DNA of 64,000 nucleotides, taken from positions 20,695,385 through 20,759,384 of the forward strand of contig NC_088295.1 of the NCBI RefSeq assembly GCF_032854445.1. The letters run 5' to 3'. This document shows, piece after piece, positions 1 to 13,100 of the stretch. Position 1 is the stretch's first letter. The number at the start of each line of letters is the position of its first letter. Source of the DNA: Liolophura sinensis (taxonomy: Eukaryota > Mollusca > Polyplacophora > Chitonida > Chitonidae). The notes beneath the pieces are model-generated. The model saw only the letters and a list, made by a program, of their open reading frames with translations, was not told the DNA's origin and searched no databases. A program made the translations under genes and the position numbers.

Positions 1-104
1 GGTTTTAATGCTATATGATGGCCTTTGGCAATGAAATATTTGGTTTGAATGCTATGTGATGGCCTTTGGCAATGAAGTATTTGGTTTGAATGCTGTATGA
101 TGGT
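1..104. repeat. 41-bp tandem repeat, cut by the window edge
   Basis: Two full 41-bp units (1-41 and 42-82) and a partial third start with GGTTT(T/G)AATGCT and contain GATGGCCTTTGGCAATGAA. The units differ at only a few bases. The array probably continues to the left. It lies downstream of the last visible SLC39A11-like exon, so it is likely intronic. Confidence 0.85.
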
Positions 105-796
105 CTTGGTGATTGGTGTTGCAATACAATGAATGTGTCAGTCATGAATACTAGATGACTTCTACTTGTGAAGAACAACATGGGAATACTGGAGAGTGGT
201 CATTGCATAATCAATACTCATTTCATAAATAATTAATCAGTAATTAAAATATTGGGTACAGATCCCCATAAGCCTGCAAACAAGTGGTCTAAAATGGATA
301 CTGTCTGCTACATGAACAGTCGATGTCCATCTCAAGTTTGTTTAGGCCTTTGGAGGTCATTTTGTCCAGTAAAGAGATCCATAAAAAGATGAGATATTCA
401 GTTGTGTAGCTGTCTCTATCTACTCATGATCATACTTCTGCAAGCTTGTTTCAATACAAGAGCATTCAACTGTCAGCAGTACTATTTCATTGACATTTCC
501 GAGTATAAGATAATGAAAAATCAACCTTTCAATGCCAAACAAAAATGTTTCTCACACAATTGGCCATTGTAGCATTATACATGGTCCATTTTCCGTTACC
601 TAGTCTAGCCACTGCACACCCACACATGCTACATGGCCTCTTAACAGTAAACTGGGTCATCATGTATTGATCAAATAAAAACAAAACATAACTAATTCAA
701 GTATGTAGAGGTGACACCACAGATGGCGCTGTTAGTAGTAGTTGTATGTTTGGTCTGTTTAGCTGTGTCATGTACCAGTAGACATAATATTCTAGT
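105..796. other. no gene seen (probable intron of the SLC39A11-like gene)
   Basis: AT-rich sequence with no recognisable exon. The next expected exon of the zinc transporter, carrying the second metal motif (QNFPEG-like), is not here, so it should lie left of the window. Confidence 0.5.
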
Positions 797-995
797 GTGA
801 GTTCAAGTCCAGCTCAGGCTGGCTTCCTCTCCAGCCACATGTGGGAATGTCTGTCGGCAATCTATGGATGTTCATGGGTTCCTGACAGGCTCTGCCCGGC
901 TCCCTCCTACCATAACGCTTGTCACTGTCGTACACATGTAAGTGAAATATTCTTGAGTACAGCATAAAACACCAATCAAATACTTTAAAAAACAG
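797..995 (+). repeat. tRNA-derived SINE, family A
   Basis: The copy runs from a box-B-like GAGTTCAAGTCCAGCTCAGG to the family's 3' end (AGTGAAATATTCTTGAGTAC, then AAACACCAATCAAAT). The tRNA head with box A is degraded. The best copy in the window is at 27,935-28,195 on the other strand. Short reading frames across it are artefacts of the repeat. Confidence 0.75.
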
Positions 996-1123
996 AAAAG
1001 ATATCATTATAATGTTTTAACAACTTCACTTACACACACTTCATGAAAAAGGTATTAGATTATAATCAATTTTACTGATGTACAGCTATATTTCAACATC
1101 TAATAAGATCTATTCATGCTCAC

Positions 1124-1193
1124 CTGGCATTTTCAAATGTTGCAGCTTTTGTTTTCCCTATGGCACCAAACCCAACACCCACAGCAAGGCCTT
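1124..1193 (-). CDS. SLC39A11: SLC39A11-like exon 6
   Basis: The 70-nt exon encodes EGLAVGVGFGAIGKTKAATF followed by ENA. Its acceptor is TTTTTAATAAACAG and its donor is AG|GTGAGC. The first Glu, completed across the junction, belongs to the conserved HNxPEG metal-binding motif of TM4. It ends in phase 2, as expected for an Arg codon split between exons. Confidence 0.92.
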
Positions 1194-4100
1194 CTGTTTA
1201 TTAAAAACAATACAGAAACATGTTAAATATCTCGCTTCTTCATCTTAAATACATTCATAATTAACTCAAATATTCAAATTAAATATCAAATCTAATTAAG
1301 TCCAAAATATTTGTGTTGAAAGATTTACACAGGCAATTACATATATGCAATTACCTCTATTTACATGTTGTTTGCAGCTTCTTACCTGGAATGTTATGAA
1401 TTGTGATGGCTATAATTAACAAAAATATCCTTTTCCAGCTGACAGATTGACTGGTTGACAAAGTTTCTTGTTTGTCACCTATAGAATTTGACTCATCGTG
1501 ATTTGAGGCTGCTTCTCGCCAGGACTGGGGGCGTCGTCGCTTAGTGCCACTGTAATCTTCTACTGAACAACTAACTGCCAGAGACGGAAACATAATAACA
1601 GATATTATTTATTTTAATAAAACAGATTTACATGTATTTGTCTGACTGGTGATTTAATTGTGCTCAAGAATGTTTCACTTATATGATGGCAGCTAGCATT
1701 ACGATAAAAGGAAACAGAGCCTGGAACCTGACCTTCTAACTTAAAGCTGCAACCACCTGAACGTGAAAAATGGATTTTTGACATCAGCTTGATTGACCAA
1801 GTTTGGTTAATTTTCGAGTGTAATTCTGTAGATCTGCGCCAGAAAAAGTACATTTCATGACAAATACCCAATGGGATAGCACATACCTGTACAATCTTCT
1901 TAACAGTGAAAATTGGGAGTATATCAGTGAGTGAGTTCCCAAACAGTCAAACCACATCTGCATGTTTTTATTTCGTTAAAAAGATACATGAAAAGAAACT
2001 CTAAAACGAAGATTATTGCTTTACACAAATAAAGAAAGTTCATTAAAAATTAAGTCTTGTTTTTGAGGCATATTTTATATCTGTTAATAGACCCATCAAT
2101 ACGTATTAGAAATATTCTCCATCAAAGGTCGGAAATTTTCAGAAAACAAGACAACTTACTGGGAACACCATGCCAGCTTAGCACCCCACAAATAGGACTC
2201 CTCTGCACTTGGAGTTTTTTGTTTTTTATTCATCCTTACCCATTGTCTCTGATTCATCTCTCTGTACACACACCTCACTTCCCCTACCCACCTTCCCACC
2301 TCATCAGCCAGACTGAGAGTCACAACAATCCTTACCCACGATCTCTGGTTCATCCCCTTGTACACACACCTCATTTCCCCTACCCACCTTCCCACCTCAT
2401 CAGCCAGACTGAGAGTCACAACAATCCTTACCCATGGTCTCTGGTTCATCGCCCTGCACACACACCTCACTTCCCCTACCCACACTCCCACCTCATCAGC
2501 CAGACTGAGGGTTCAGGGCCATCCTTACCCATGGTCTCCTGTTGCACCCTGCACACACACCTCATTTCCCCTACCCATATTCCCACCTCATCAGCCAGAC
2601 TGAGGTTTCAGGGCCATCCTTACCTACGGTCTCTGATTCATCACCCTGTACACACACCTCACTTCCTCTACCCACATTCCCACCTCATCAGCCAGACTGA
2701 GGGTTCAGGGCCATCCTTACCCATGGTCTCTGGTTTATCGCCCTGTACACACACCTCACTTCCCCTACCAACATTCCCACCTCATCAGCCAGACTGAGGT
2801 TTCAGGGCCATCCTTACCCATGGTCTCTGGTTCATCACCCTGTACACACACCTCACTTCCCCTACCAACATTCCCATCTCATCAGCCAGACTGAGGGTTC
2901 CGGGCCATCCTTACCCATGGTCTCTGGTTCATCGCCCTGCACACACACCTCATTTCCCCTACCCATATTCCCATCTCATCAGCCAGACTGAGGGTCACAA
3001 CAATCCTTACCCATGGTCTCTGGTTCATCGCCCTGCACACACACCTCACTTCCCCTACCCACACTCCCGCCTCATCAGCCAGACTGAGGGTTCAGGGCCA
3101 TCCTTACCCATGGTCTCTGGTTCATCGCCCTGCACACACACCTCACTTCCCCTACCAACATTCCCACCTCATCAGCCAGACTGAGAGTCACAACAATCCT
3201 TACCCATGGTCTCTGGTTCATCGCCCTGCACACACACCTCACTTCCCCTACCCACACTCCCGCCTCATCAGCCAGACTGAGGGTTCAGGGCCATCCTTAC
3301 CCATGGTCTCTGGTTCATCGCCCTGTACACACACCTCACTTCCCCTACCAACATTCCCACCTCATCAGCCAGACTGAGAGTTCAGGGCCATCCTTACCCA
3401 TCGCCCCGTACACACACCTCACTTCCCCTACCCACCTTCCCACCTCATCAGCCAGACTGAGGGTTCAGGGCCATCCTTACCCATGGTCTCTGGTTCATCG
3501 CCCTGTACACACACCTCACTTCCCCTACCCACATTCCCACCTCATCAGCCAGACTGAGCGTTCAGGGCCATCCTTACCCATCGCCCTGCACACACACCTC
3601 ATTTCCCCTACCCATATTCCCACCTCATCAGCCAGACTGACGGTCACAACAATCCTTACCCATGGTCTCTGGCTCATCGCCCTGCACACACACCTCACTT
3701 CCCCTACCAACATTCCCACCTCATCAGCCAGGCTGAGGTTTCAGGGCCATCCTTTCCTACGGTCTCTGGTTCATCACCCTGTACACACACCTCACTTCCC
3801 CTACCCACATTCCCACCTCATCAGCCAGACTGAGAGTCACAACAATCCTTACCCATGGTCTCTGGTTCATCACCCTGTACACACACCTCACTTCCCCTAC
3901 CAACATTCCCACCTCATCAGCCAGACTGAGCGTTCAGGGCCATCCTTACCCATGGTCTCTGGTTCATCACCCTGTGCACACACCTCACTTCCCCTACCCA
4001 CACTCCCACCTCATCAGCCAGACTGAGGGTTCAGGGCCATCCTTACCCATGGTCTCCTGTTGCACCCTGCACACACAACTCATTTCCCCTACCCATATTC

Positions 4101-7100
4101 CCACCTCATCAGCCAGACTGAGGTTTCAGGGCCATCCTTACCTACGGTCTCTGATTCATCACCCTGTACACACACCTCACTTCCTCTACCCACATTCCCA
4201 CCTCATCAGCCAGACTGAGGGTTCAGGGCCATCCTTACCCATGGTCTCTGGTTTATCGCCCTGTACACACACCTCACTTCCCCTACCAACATTCCCACCT
4301 CATCAGCCAGACTGAGGTTTCAGGGCCATCCTTACCTACAGTCTCTGGTTCATCACCCTGTACACACACCTCACTTCCTCTACCCACATTCCCACCTCAT
4401 CAGCTAGACTGAGGGTTCAGGGCTATCCTTACCAGTGGTGTCTGGTTCATCGCCCTGCACACACACCTCACTTCCTCTACCCACATTCCCACCTCATCAG
4501 CCAGACTGAGCGTTCAGGGCTATCCTTACCAGTGCTGTCTGGTCCATCGCCCTGTACAGACACCTCGTATGGAATGTCACCATCCTTCAGGAGCTTGGGA
4601 TTATGTTCTACAGACAATGCCAGACTTGTCGGAGTGACTCCTGGGGACTGAAAGACAGCCACACATTATGGTCACAAGGCTGTCAAGTATTTTTTCAAGG
4701 TAAGATGCAATTTATCAGTATTTTGCAACTACAGATTAATTAAGCATTAAGCAGGTATGGCAGACTACATGTAGATTACACCTATCAATATATCAAGAAA
4801 AATGACTAAGTACAGTGATTCCCGGTCACAGTTTGACACAGCAGACTAATATCAAATCAACTACTTAGAGTTGGCTCTTACATTTCAACTTCATTAAAGG
4901 AAAAGGAGCGAAAAGGAGGATTTTCACTGGACAAGCCTAAAACATGCCGGGGCTTTCAATGTATTGTTCCCCAAACCGGAGCTTTCATTAGAAAATGACG
5001 ATGTTAACAATGTTTGTGATGAAAACAAAAAGAAAATAGAATTATTTTCATACATATTGTAAAGCTCTTTCATTTAAGGCATAGGTTGAATAAATGTGTC
5101 TTTTAAACTATCTTCAGAGATGATGACGATTTATTAAAACTGAAATACTTACATGTGAACACAAGCAAGCAGAACATATCACTTTGCAGAATTGTGACAG
5201 TAGCTACCCACATGCTACATAAATTTACATGTGCATTTAGGTACATCTTGAAGCATCAAGGAAATGCAACTCCATGATGAAAGAACAAATCTCACTTCGA
5301 GCAAAGAAAGCCCACAAATTAATAAAACAAGTTTCCTATCTCAATCATCCTTACCAAGTAAGGCATTAAAATGTCTGCCATATAGACAAAAACTGCACCC
5401 AGGCTAAAGCCAACAGCCACTGGTAGAAAGGCCCACTGTCCCTCCTGGCCGTACAAACCAGAGTGCTCTGCCATTTCTATGGCTGGGGCCAGCAGGCTCC
5501 AGTAGGAGGCAGCAGTCATCACCTGTCAACAACAAAACATCTCAATGGACCTAATGAGTGCCACAGATAAGGAGCATACAGGTGTAAATACACTTATAAA
5601 AATCAGATAACACACTTCTAAAATTAAAACAGACCATACTGTATATGTCCAAAGATTTGTGTGTATGCCTATGTTCCTGAAAGCTAGCAAATATGCAAGA
5701 TTTAAAAGACAGTCCTGTCAAAATCAAAAGCAAATCTCCACACTCCACAGTAGATGCTCTCCACCATGTGTTAGATTTTAGACACTATAGGCCATAACAC
5801 ATTCTTCTGTACCACCACTCAGTTATGGAGAATGCCTGCAGTGATATTCGTCTTTGTGACATTCTCTAGTGTTTGCCATGAAGAAGATGTAGCCAGAGCT
5901 AATAATGGTCATTTGGATTGCCATACGGCAATTTCTGCTGCTGTATTGCACAAAGTTAACCTAATATCACTCACTAATGCCTGGTTTCAATTCTACACAG
6001 ATCATCTACAAAGTCAGCTATATTAAAGAGTCAACAAGGTTCCAGTTTCTGTAGTACACATGTATCTGTGATTTCATGAGGAGAGAAGCTAGTGCCAGGA
6101 AATACAACAATCATGAGAACAGCTGGCAACATGCACAGAAACACTTCAGACTTATACTACTACATACTGCTAGTAATTAAAGCACAAGATAAAAAACAGA
6201 TGGGGGAGGGGAAATTCTTGTCTTCTGATTTAGATTTGGATTTAGTATATAGGCCTATATCAACAAGCCTTTTATCATGTTTTGATCCCATGACAGCAGT
6301 TGTTAACAAGTGTGTACAGGAAATGTTTGCTGCCTTTTTTTCATTCTATCATGCTTTTTTCATTCATTTGGTAGACAGTGTGCTTCTTCTTGGCCTGCTT
6401 AATATTTTCCTTTACCTTGGGGTTAGTGTCTTAAGCTTGGTATGGCTTGAGCTGTGTAAGTCAGTATAAATACTGCTTCAATTTCTCGTTCTTAGGGAGA
6501 GAAAATTATGTTCATGTTGAGCAATGACAAGTCATACTTACACCAGCTGCAAACCCTAGACTTCCATCAAGTATTTTTCGCTGAAATACAAAACAGCATC
6601 AACAATTATGTTTAACCTTAAACAAGGAACAGGCTCAATACAATTTACAAACTTTTCCTTCCAACATGTGCAGATCTTTACATAATATGCAACTATTTGA
6701 TGCCGTCACAGGTTTAACCATATAAGGAATTACTGATGAAAAACGAAGTGGTTTTGATGGAGGTTGCTGGTGAATAGCCCAGCATAAACACACTCAAAAT
6801 TTTTGAAATTAAACAGTGAATCTATTCAGATAGACTCCACTGATGGTTAACTTTACTTGTAATCTTGGAATGGTAATCCTATACAACATAACTCAAATTG
6901 TGTTTCTTTAGTTCTGACTTACCACCTGTAAATGGTAAAAAGCCACTTACTTATTAACAACAAACGTTAGCTCCAGAATTAACATCTAAATTTGGTGCTG
7001 AAGTGAAGCTAAATGACTAAGACATCCATCCTGTTTAGGCAGATCTCTCGCTAGAGCTCATCGCCATTGTACAAAGCCACTGAAGCAGCCTGATCAGAAA

Positions 7101-10100
7101 AAGCTCATTTGTTCTTAACATGCAATGAATAGGTGCTCTCACATAACCAAGCAGGAAGTGCAAATAGCCTGATGTGAAAAACCATGGTGACCTGGCTTAT
7201 TCAAATCTCTTTCTATTCAAAGTTTGGAACAGCAATGCTTTGCCCTGAGCACTGGCTAACAGGGAATTGTATCAATGCCAATAACACCAATTTGGCATCA
7301 CTCCTGGGCCAAATGTTGGTGGTGAGAATAATGTCCTGGTAGCATGCAGTTAATCTGAGACTGAGTGTTGACAGGTTGGTATCTAGATGTGTATGAGATC
7401 ATACCATATTCATAGTTTTGTCATAGGTGCTCCGAGCTCATCATCAGCGTGCTCTTTGATCATGTGACCGAAGCACTGGAGGTGAAATTTAACCCAAGTG
7501 AGATAGGGATTAAAGGAGATTTTAGCAAAAAATTGAGAAAAAAAACTTGTTTCTTGAAATCAATGTTTATTCACAAATGTAAAATGTATGTACAATGAGA
7601 GATTATCTCATAATAAAAGGCAAGAAGTCTGAGGGACTGGTTCTATATTATGGCTTTTAGGTATAAAAGTCCTTCTGGAAAAGCGATAAGAATGTGTCCA
7701 GCCTTCAAATATGATAGTTTCAGTGTCATGTAGTGCTTTGAACTTTATGAATTGCCAAAAACCAGTACTTTGCCCATTTAGCTACATGTTATTTATCACC
7801 TCCTGCATGTAGCTCTGAGGGGCTCAGTGTCATATTAAAGTCGTCATTAAGATTTGCGAGTACCATTCACGAAGTTTTGCAGGACACTGTCCTCAATACA
7901 GTAAATTTCCTTCCAATAAAGGTAGTATGTCTACAATATTCCTTTTAAGCCACTTGCCTGAGTGATTGTCCCAAAGTAAATGTACATCTTTACTTCAGCA
8001 GGGTCTTACCTGTAGTCAGGTGAACATTCAGACAATTCAGGCGACCCTTGATCTTAAATGACCCCATCATGAGGCTTGTTTCTGACCAATACTCAACAAT
8101 TTTATTTATATATTTGATTGGTGTTTTACGCTGTACTCAAGAATATTCCGTTACTCAACAAATCTGATTAGGTAAATCTTAACTATAGAGACAGCCAAGA
8201 TCAAACTGACTATAACAGGGTGTTCACCACAATAAGAAACAATCAGAGAACTGAGTTTCCAGCACTGGCCATTTTTAATGAAATGAGCTTTTCATTTGAC
8301 AAGAAGTGACAGCTATACATATATAATTAAGGCTTTACAGTTTGAAATGTCTTTAGGTGTGTTCAGCTGTAAACAAAATCTTTCAGCCCTTTATGCCACA
8401 CTAGCACTTTTTTGATGTATTGTAACTGGTTGACACAAGTTTTAATAGCAGTGTTTACATTTAATGCTGTAAATGCTCAATCACAACATAAATAATTCCC
8501 TAAAAAAGCACTGAAAGCTATGATAAATCAGCCAGTCTGAGTGAAGACAAGTATTCATTTATTTATTTGATTAGCGTTTTTCTCCATACTCAATTACACG
8601 CCAGCAGCCAGCGGCATTATCATGATTATGGTGGGAGGAAACAGGGCACAGGAAAGATCTCAGGGAAACCCAAGGCCATTCCAGAATGGAAAAGTAAAGT
8701 AATTATCTCCATCTAGAATCCTTGCTTAAGGTTACATAACAGTCTAATAATGTCTGTCCCACTTTATCATAATGAACTATTTGAGCCGAGATTTATTAAG
8801 ACCACGTTGTTATTTACGTGTTGATTTCCACGTCATTTTTTGGCCATGGTCAAATGTTTTTACTGAGTTTTCATTGGTTAAAAAATAAATGGGGAGATGT
8901 TTGATTTACAATACAAATACAGAATGAATACGACATTTTTTTACACCATCCTCTGTCACATGATATTGTCATCAAAGAGTGCTCTGCGCTCAAACATACT
9001 TTACTGTGTTAGTTTTTTGTCTGTTGTGAAAAGCTCTGGATTTGAGCTTCCATCAGACACCATATAGGGTCCACAGCCGAATGCTTATACCACTAGACCA
9101 TTTGAGTTGTTGTGAAACAATGAACATGGTAAGGGTTGAATTGGTTCAAATTTTCTGGCTAGAACTTGCAGTAGATATTGTAAAAAGCTTAACGGCATGC
9201 AGCAGTTATAGTCAGAAGTGGCTCCACAAAAAATGATTAGGAGTTTCAGGGAGTGTGTATGACAAGTGTGCCAAAAAGCAGTCTGTCCGCACATAATAGC
9301 AGGTACAAGTGAAAGCCTGAACGGAGAAGAAGTGATGAAGACTCTGTTTGTCAAAATATTGTTCAAAATGAGCTTAAAAGCAGAAAACTACCTGCGGACG
9401 AGGAGAGAATGAATGTTAAGAGCTTGGATGTAGGTGAAACAAAAAGACAAGGTGGGTAATGTAGTGTTACCAATGTTGCTTGGAAACTCAATCTTTTTGA
9501 AGACAGCGAGTTCTGATAAGGGTTGAATGCACATGTGCATGTCATATACTTTTCATTCAGACGTGCACAACATCTGAAGATAGCTCTAGACAACTCTACA
9601 CCTTCACTAGACCAGTGCTACAATCGCGGTGGCTTCGCCTTCATTTCTTAGGAGACTGCCAGGCTCGACCCACATTAAAGACCATCGCCCCACGTTAAAA
9701 CGAAAACGATACCATGTTTATGGTGGCTTCCCATATTCTTCTACTACTAGCACTTTCAGTTGTGACGCAAATAATTAAATAACGAATCTGAACCAAAACC
9801 AAAACCAAAACAATACCAGCATGTCATGGAGTCACGCTGCTCCAAATGAAACTTTTGAAAGAAAAGAGAAAAGCTTTTGGCATCAAGTATAATAGACATC
9901 AAGTTCACAACCAGAAGTGATAGCATAAGAAGACAGGGAGCTGCCATAATCATCGCTTTGTTTTCGTTTTAACGTGGGGCGATGATCTTCGAGGCTGGTA
10001 ATCTCCTAAGGATTGAAGGTGAGGCCGCCGCAATTGTAGCATGCATATCTGTGTTGGCCTGTAATTTCGTAGGAGACATGACAAAGTGCCTGAGGTGCAA

Positions 10101-13100
10101 GTTGGCAGAGCTCTGGCGCTACTGCAGGAGAATCAAAAGAACGTTCTATAGCTCTCCCCAGTAGTGTAGCACTATATAGAGCTAATTTGAAAAGATGCAG
10201 CATCATTCAGGAAAGTATGAATGAATTGACGTAAATAGCAGACCCCTCGCTTGCACAAAGCAGAGGAGCGCAGCACCCCGCCCCTTTCAACATGCGCCCT
10301 GTCCCTCTATAGGGCCATAAATATCTGCCCTGCCCCTCAGGGGAAGGGTTGCTTAGCCCTACAACCAGTGGCTCCTGTCTGGCCAGACTGTAGTAATCCT
10401 ATCTGCATATTGTCAACTATACCGGAACCGAAAATCCACTTTCATGACATCTGTTTGTTTGAAGCACTGGTTCAGTTTACCAACTTCAACTTCGTTTTAA
10501 GCTTATTGAGGGATGTAGTTCACTGACACCTCTTTGAGCCGTCACATCTAATTTTCTGTCTTCTGGCCACCATAAATTTATTACCAAATCAATTCACGCT
10601 TGGCAGGTAGAGGTCAAAGGTATCCACCATTCTGCAAGACAGGTCGGAAGTCACGTGACCACCCTTTCGTGTCTAAAATAAAATGGCCGCCCAATGTTAA
10701 AGAGTTGAAGAAAAGGTCACTTTTTGCCACTTTGCTAGCGACCAGTAAGGCTTAGATGTACAAAATAATGTCACGAAAGCTCTGCAAAAATACTCAAGAC
10801 TTTCTGGAAAACTTGAAATTATACAAATCCAACGCGACGCAAGATCGCTGACAGCGATTCAAAAAAAGACATTTTCCTATGCAATAACGTTGGGAGGACT
10901 GTTTTCTTCACCCACGCCATTTGTTACTCAGGAGATCACATGGTCTCTAGCTTCCGATCCGTCTTGCAGAATATTTTTTGATAGATGCAATTAGAACAGC
11001 GACGCTCATGGACAATTGCTTCAACTGGACCAATGAGTAAGCCCAATAGAAATGCGCCCACCACAACCTCGTTTTTACTACTTTCATTTTTCCATGCAGT
11101 CAGTCGAGTCTGTCAAACTGCTCCTAAAGTCAGACAATAAAATTTTCATGTGCTCATTGTTTGTTTAAAACTAAAACTAGAACAGACTGCAATTTACCAC
11201 AAACGATTAAGATAAGGCAAGTCACGAGTATTTTCGATTTGTTGAGTTGTTTAAGCTCAGCTGTAAAAGATCAACCCCACCCAGTCGGGCCAGTGTCAAT
11301 TCTCTGATTAGACTTTTTCGCTGCGAAAACACTCATACTTATAAATTATTGTTGTTTTCAAGTCAGAGACTTGATATGAACATAATACTTGAATACCAAG
11401 TGTTGTGAAAGAGGAAATTTTATCGCAATGTATCATATGTTCATTCTCCTTCATCTGCCAGGAGGGTATTCCATTATGGATTTGAATGGGCGAAAAAAAG
11501 GGCATACTTGACATTTTCATGATTTTTGTTAACTTTATACAGCGTTTTTATTAAACAATGATAAGTCTAGAAATATGAGTTATCATATATTTATATTTAG
11601 TAAATATTTTCCACTCTTGTACATTGTCTGCAGAAAAATTCTAAAGGTCAAAGTGCTCCTCTTGGATAATAGAAGAGTTGCCTTCATAACAAATTTTCAA
11701 GTTTGTGTGGAGTAAGCATACACACAGACATAGAGCAATTAGGTGTAATGTTTTACTGATAATTTTAAGCCAAAGGTATCTTATTTTGTCACTTACTACA
11801 ACTAGCAACTGTAAATAATGTCTGTAATTTAAAATCAGAAGTAAAGCTCTTTTTTTCATTAGGTTTTCTTTCAAGGCTCTAAATAAAGCCCCACTAACGA
11901 TCAGTAGTTTTATAAATTATTTGACCAGTTAGGATAATCCTCTAAAGCAGAGAACACTTGCTATGAACATACACTTTGCAATTCTTCTATTTTTGGGAAA
12001 ATCTTGTTTGCTCTCTTTAACACTGTATCCACTGTAATTGTAACAGGGATAAATATTTTTTGCCACATGGTTAGTACATCCAAGGAACAACATATATAAA
12101 TGTGAAAACTGAGAATTGCAAGTTTCTGTTTTAATTATTAAAGACACAAGCAGAAAATAGTGCCCTTTAAAGGTATTATTCGTGCTAAAAAGTGCCCTTC
12201 TGAGAAAAATTCCACCCTGCCCCTGTTTGTTTGAAGCTAAGGGTCTGAGTAGTGATGTAGAAAGCTACACGTAAATACAACAACCTAGTTTTGGGAGTTG
12301 TAAAGTCTAAGGTAATATTTACATGTTGATTTCCACGTGCATTTTGACATCATTTTTTTTTCCCACGGTCACAGGCTTTTACTGAATTTTCATACGTTAA
12401 AACTGAATGGGGAAATGTTCAATTTGCATACAAAGAAAAAACAGCATAAATACATGTAAGACGTTTATCAGTCTAGTTTCTGGCACGTGTCACTGTCACC
12501 TGTGAGATTTCTGAGCTGTAGTATTCGTGATTCATACATTTTTGAATGGATTTACTTTGTTTGTTGTGTAATGCTCTGGATTCAAACTTCAGACTTTAGG
12601 ACAAATGAACATGGTAAGGGTTGAATGTGCATGTGCGTGTGTCACATGCATTGGTCATATAGACTACATTTGAAAAGAGTCTCTTTGGCCAGGCTTACTG
12701 AGGGAAGCTTGAAAGAATTGATGCAAGTAGTGATGTAGAAAGATGCACATAAATATTACCCTAGCCTTTACAACTGCCCTGGTTCTTACAACCGCCATTT
12801 GAGCCCTAAGATATACAGTAGATAAAGTTTCTGTCCAACAACTAACCCGAAACTTCGGTCTAAGGGTGGCTTATATACACTGAAACGCGGGGACCACTGG
12901 CCACCCTCAGCCCGAGAGCTATATGGACCCAACTGCGGTATAATGCTTACACACACAGTTACCCCCTCATTCAATTCTGATGCATGCGCGTTAGATTATT
13001 TCTGAATACACATGTATATATATCTACACACATTTTGCCACAATCGCTACTTGCCTTTACATCACCATTCTCCTGTAAATTTTACAGGAATTTGAAAATA

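Noticed and set aside
2057-4315. Long plus- and minus-strand frames (up to 246 codons) rich in His/Pro/Ser/Thr
   Set aside because: They lie wholly inside the ~97-bp minisatellite and are explained by repeated units. The region is an intron of the SLC39A11-like gene.
6092-6469. 125-codon plus-strand frame
   Set aside because: It lies antisense in intron 2 of the SLC39A11-like gene with no recognisable motif.
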